Source of the DNA: Ignelater luminosus
Lineage: Eukaryota > Arthropoda > Insecta > Coleoptera > Elateridae
Direction of reading: 5' to 3'
DNA: 64,000 nt
Assembly: GCA_011009095.1 (NCBI GenBank)
Contig: VTPC01089975.1
Location: forward strand, 197,644 to 261,643
A model generated the notes under the pieces. It made no database searches. It saw only the letters and a program-made list of their open reading frames with translations, and had not been told where the DNA came from. Of the stretch, positions 63,061-64,000 are shown piece after piece (position 1 is the first letter of the stretch; each line of letters opens with the position of its first letter). A program made the position numbers and the translations under genes.

Positions 63061-63320
63061 TACAACACACAAAGGAGACTCTTTAAGGAACCATTAACGC
63101 CAGAATTAGGAGATATATATTTTGCTGAAGATTCTAGACAGATGTTATTGTTAGCTGAATCTGGGAGTCCTCTTAGGTTTATGAAAGATCTACCAAATAT
63201 AGCAAGCGCTTGCATCCTTAAAGTACTACAAGCTATTGCTCAAAGTTTAATCTACACTAGTTTTTAAGTTGACTTTTACTTATGTTCAGTCTTATCAAGC
63301 AGTAAGCGCTATATCAATAT

Positions 63321-63608
63321 GTGTCTTGTTCTATAGATTTCCAACATGAAGTACACAAAATCTATTTACACCTTAACCTGTCGTGGTTTGGTATTTTTGA
63401 GAAATACTTAGCGAACTCTTTTTCAGTTGGTTTTGCTCCACTGCCGGTTATGGCCTGTTTGTTGGTACTTCTACTGGTCAGTTTATTCGGAAGCAATATA
63501 CTACTAAGTGGGCCAAATCATTGGAAAACGAATGATAGACGTTTATCACAAAGAACCTACGAATATTTGACTAATATTTTGCTTAAGACAACTGATATTG
63601 CAAAATAA
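63321..63608 (+). other. unassigned 95-codon ORF beside an RT relic
   Basis: Open from a non-ATG codon for 95 codons, with a hydrophobic stretch (VMACLLVLLLVSLFGSNILL) that could span a membrane. It ends about 100 bases before the RT relic. Another phase across the same bases reads GYGLFVGTSTGQFIRKQYTT. I recognise neither; it may be part of the adjacent retroelement or unrelated. Confidence 0.2.
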
Positions 63609-63705
63609 GAAAAAAGATAGATTTCATTTAAATGGTAACTGATTTACAGATATTATGTAAGAGTAACCTACAGTTCTTTCAGAATATAGGACTTCTTAAA
63701 CGGCA

Positions 63706-63882
63706 AGACAAACCATCTTGGAGCACGCAGATAGTTTGGTCATCACTACCGAATATACGGATTGTCAGACCATCAAAGATACAATGGCTAAGTTGAAGCA
63801 GAATCTAAAAGAAACCACCTTGCTTTGTTTCCAAAATAATGCCAAAAAAAGATTATTTCCAATTTTAATGCTTTGGTTGTAA
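63706..63882 (+). pseudogene. non-LTR RT relic with a mutated YADD box
   Basis: The plus-strand frame reads RQTILEHADSLVITTEYTD followed by CQTIKDTMAKLKQNLKETT to a TAA at 63880-63882. It matches the YADDL-x-ITTQ catalytic block and following helix of a common insect non-LTR retrotransposon RT. Tyr is changed to His and the second Asp to Ser, so it is catalytically dead. The GLPQGS-type block expected upstream is degraded near 63690. The element may continue past the window's right edge. Confidence 0.62.
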
Positions 63883-64000
63883 CTATTTAGAATTTTCAAA
63901 AATTCAAGAATTTCTGCTTTCTATGTAACATTTCGGTTTCTCAGAAGGTTTGTCAGATTAATTTTCCCTAATGGCCATTTTACTGTTAGCGAATTTAAAA

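Noticed and set aside
1-64000. CRISPR arrays, bacterial operons, Rho-independent terminators, phage or viral genes
   Set aside because: No spaced identical repeats, no ribosome-binding-site-led gene strings and no recognisable viral proteins; the sequence is eukaryotic in character.

Overview
The window looks like AT-rich eukaryotic, most likely insect, nuclear DNA. It has long intergenic or intronic stretches, no bacterial-style gene packing, relics of mariner and non-LTR elements of types common in insects, and short GC/CpG-rich islands in AT-rich sequence. I cannot fix the order or species. No complete host protein-coding gene is convincing. Almost every open frame is short and looks like chance; the clear protein homologies are to dead transposable elements.

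Layout: 1-6.9 kb is AT-rich with one possible non-coding exon (1553-1771). Near 7.0 kb is the C-terminal scrap of a non-LTR reverse transcriptase (RT). 7.2-18.6 kb is mostly featureless. 18.64-19.26 kb is a CpG-rich block with a minus-strand splice-donor consensus. 23.0-24.2 kb holds a nested inverted-repeat (foldback-like) structure, followed by a 0.2 kb MITE (24.56-24.77 kb) and a tRNA-derived-SINE-like relic (25.18-25.5 kb). 26.0-26.25 kb and 28.96-30.23 kb are GC-rich islands that may be regulatory. An RT motif lies at 28.04 kb, and a longer frameshifted RT relic runs on the minus strand at 31.48-30.72 kb. A 1,248-bp mariner with both TIRs, TA duplication and a broken transposase sits at 32,555-33,802. 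A second mariner of a different subfamily, lacking its DNA-binding half, sits at 43,071-43,945. 46.37-47.33 kb is GC-richer, with a minus-strand terminal-exon-like segment and a tRNA-Lys-type primer-binding-site-like sequence. From 57.5 to 63.1 kb there are diverged dispersed and tandem repeats of unknown family, and the right edge enters another RT relic.

The most interesting host-type signal is three minus-strand sites (about 36,389, 27,090 and 21,498) where a 3' splice-site consensus abuts a GTRAGT donor, the layout of recursive (ratchet) splice sites in very long insect introns. They lie between a minus-strand donor at 47,298 and the CpG-rich block with a donor at 18,660. One reading is that much of the window is a giant intron of a minus-strand gene. 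This is inference, and RNA-seq would decide it.
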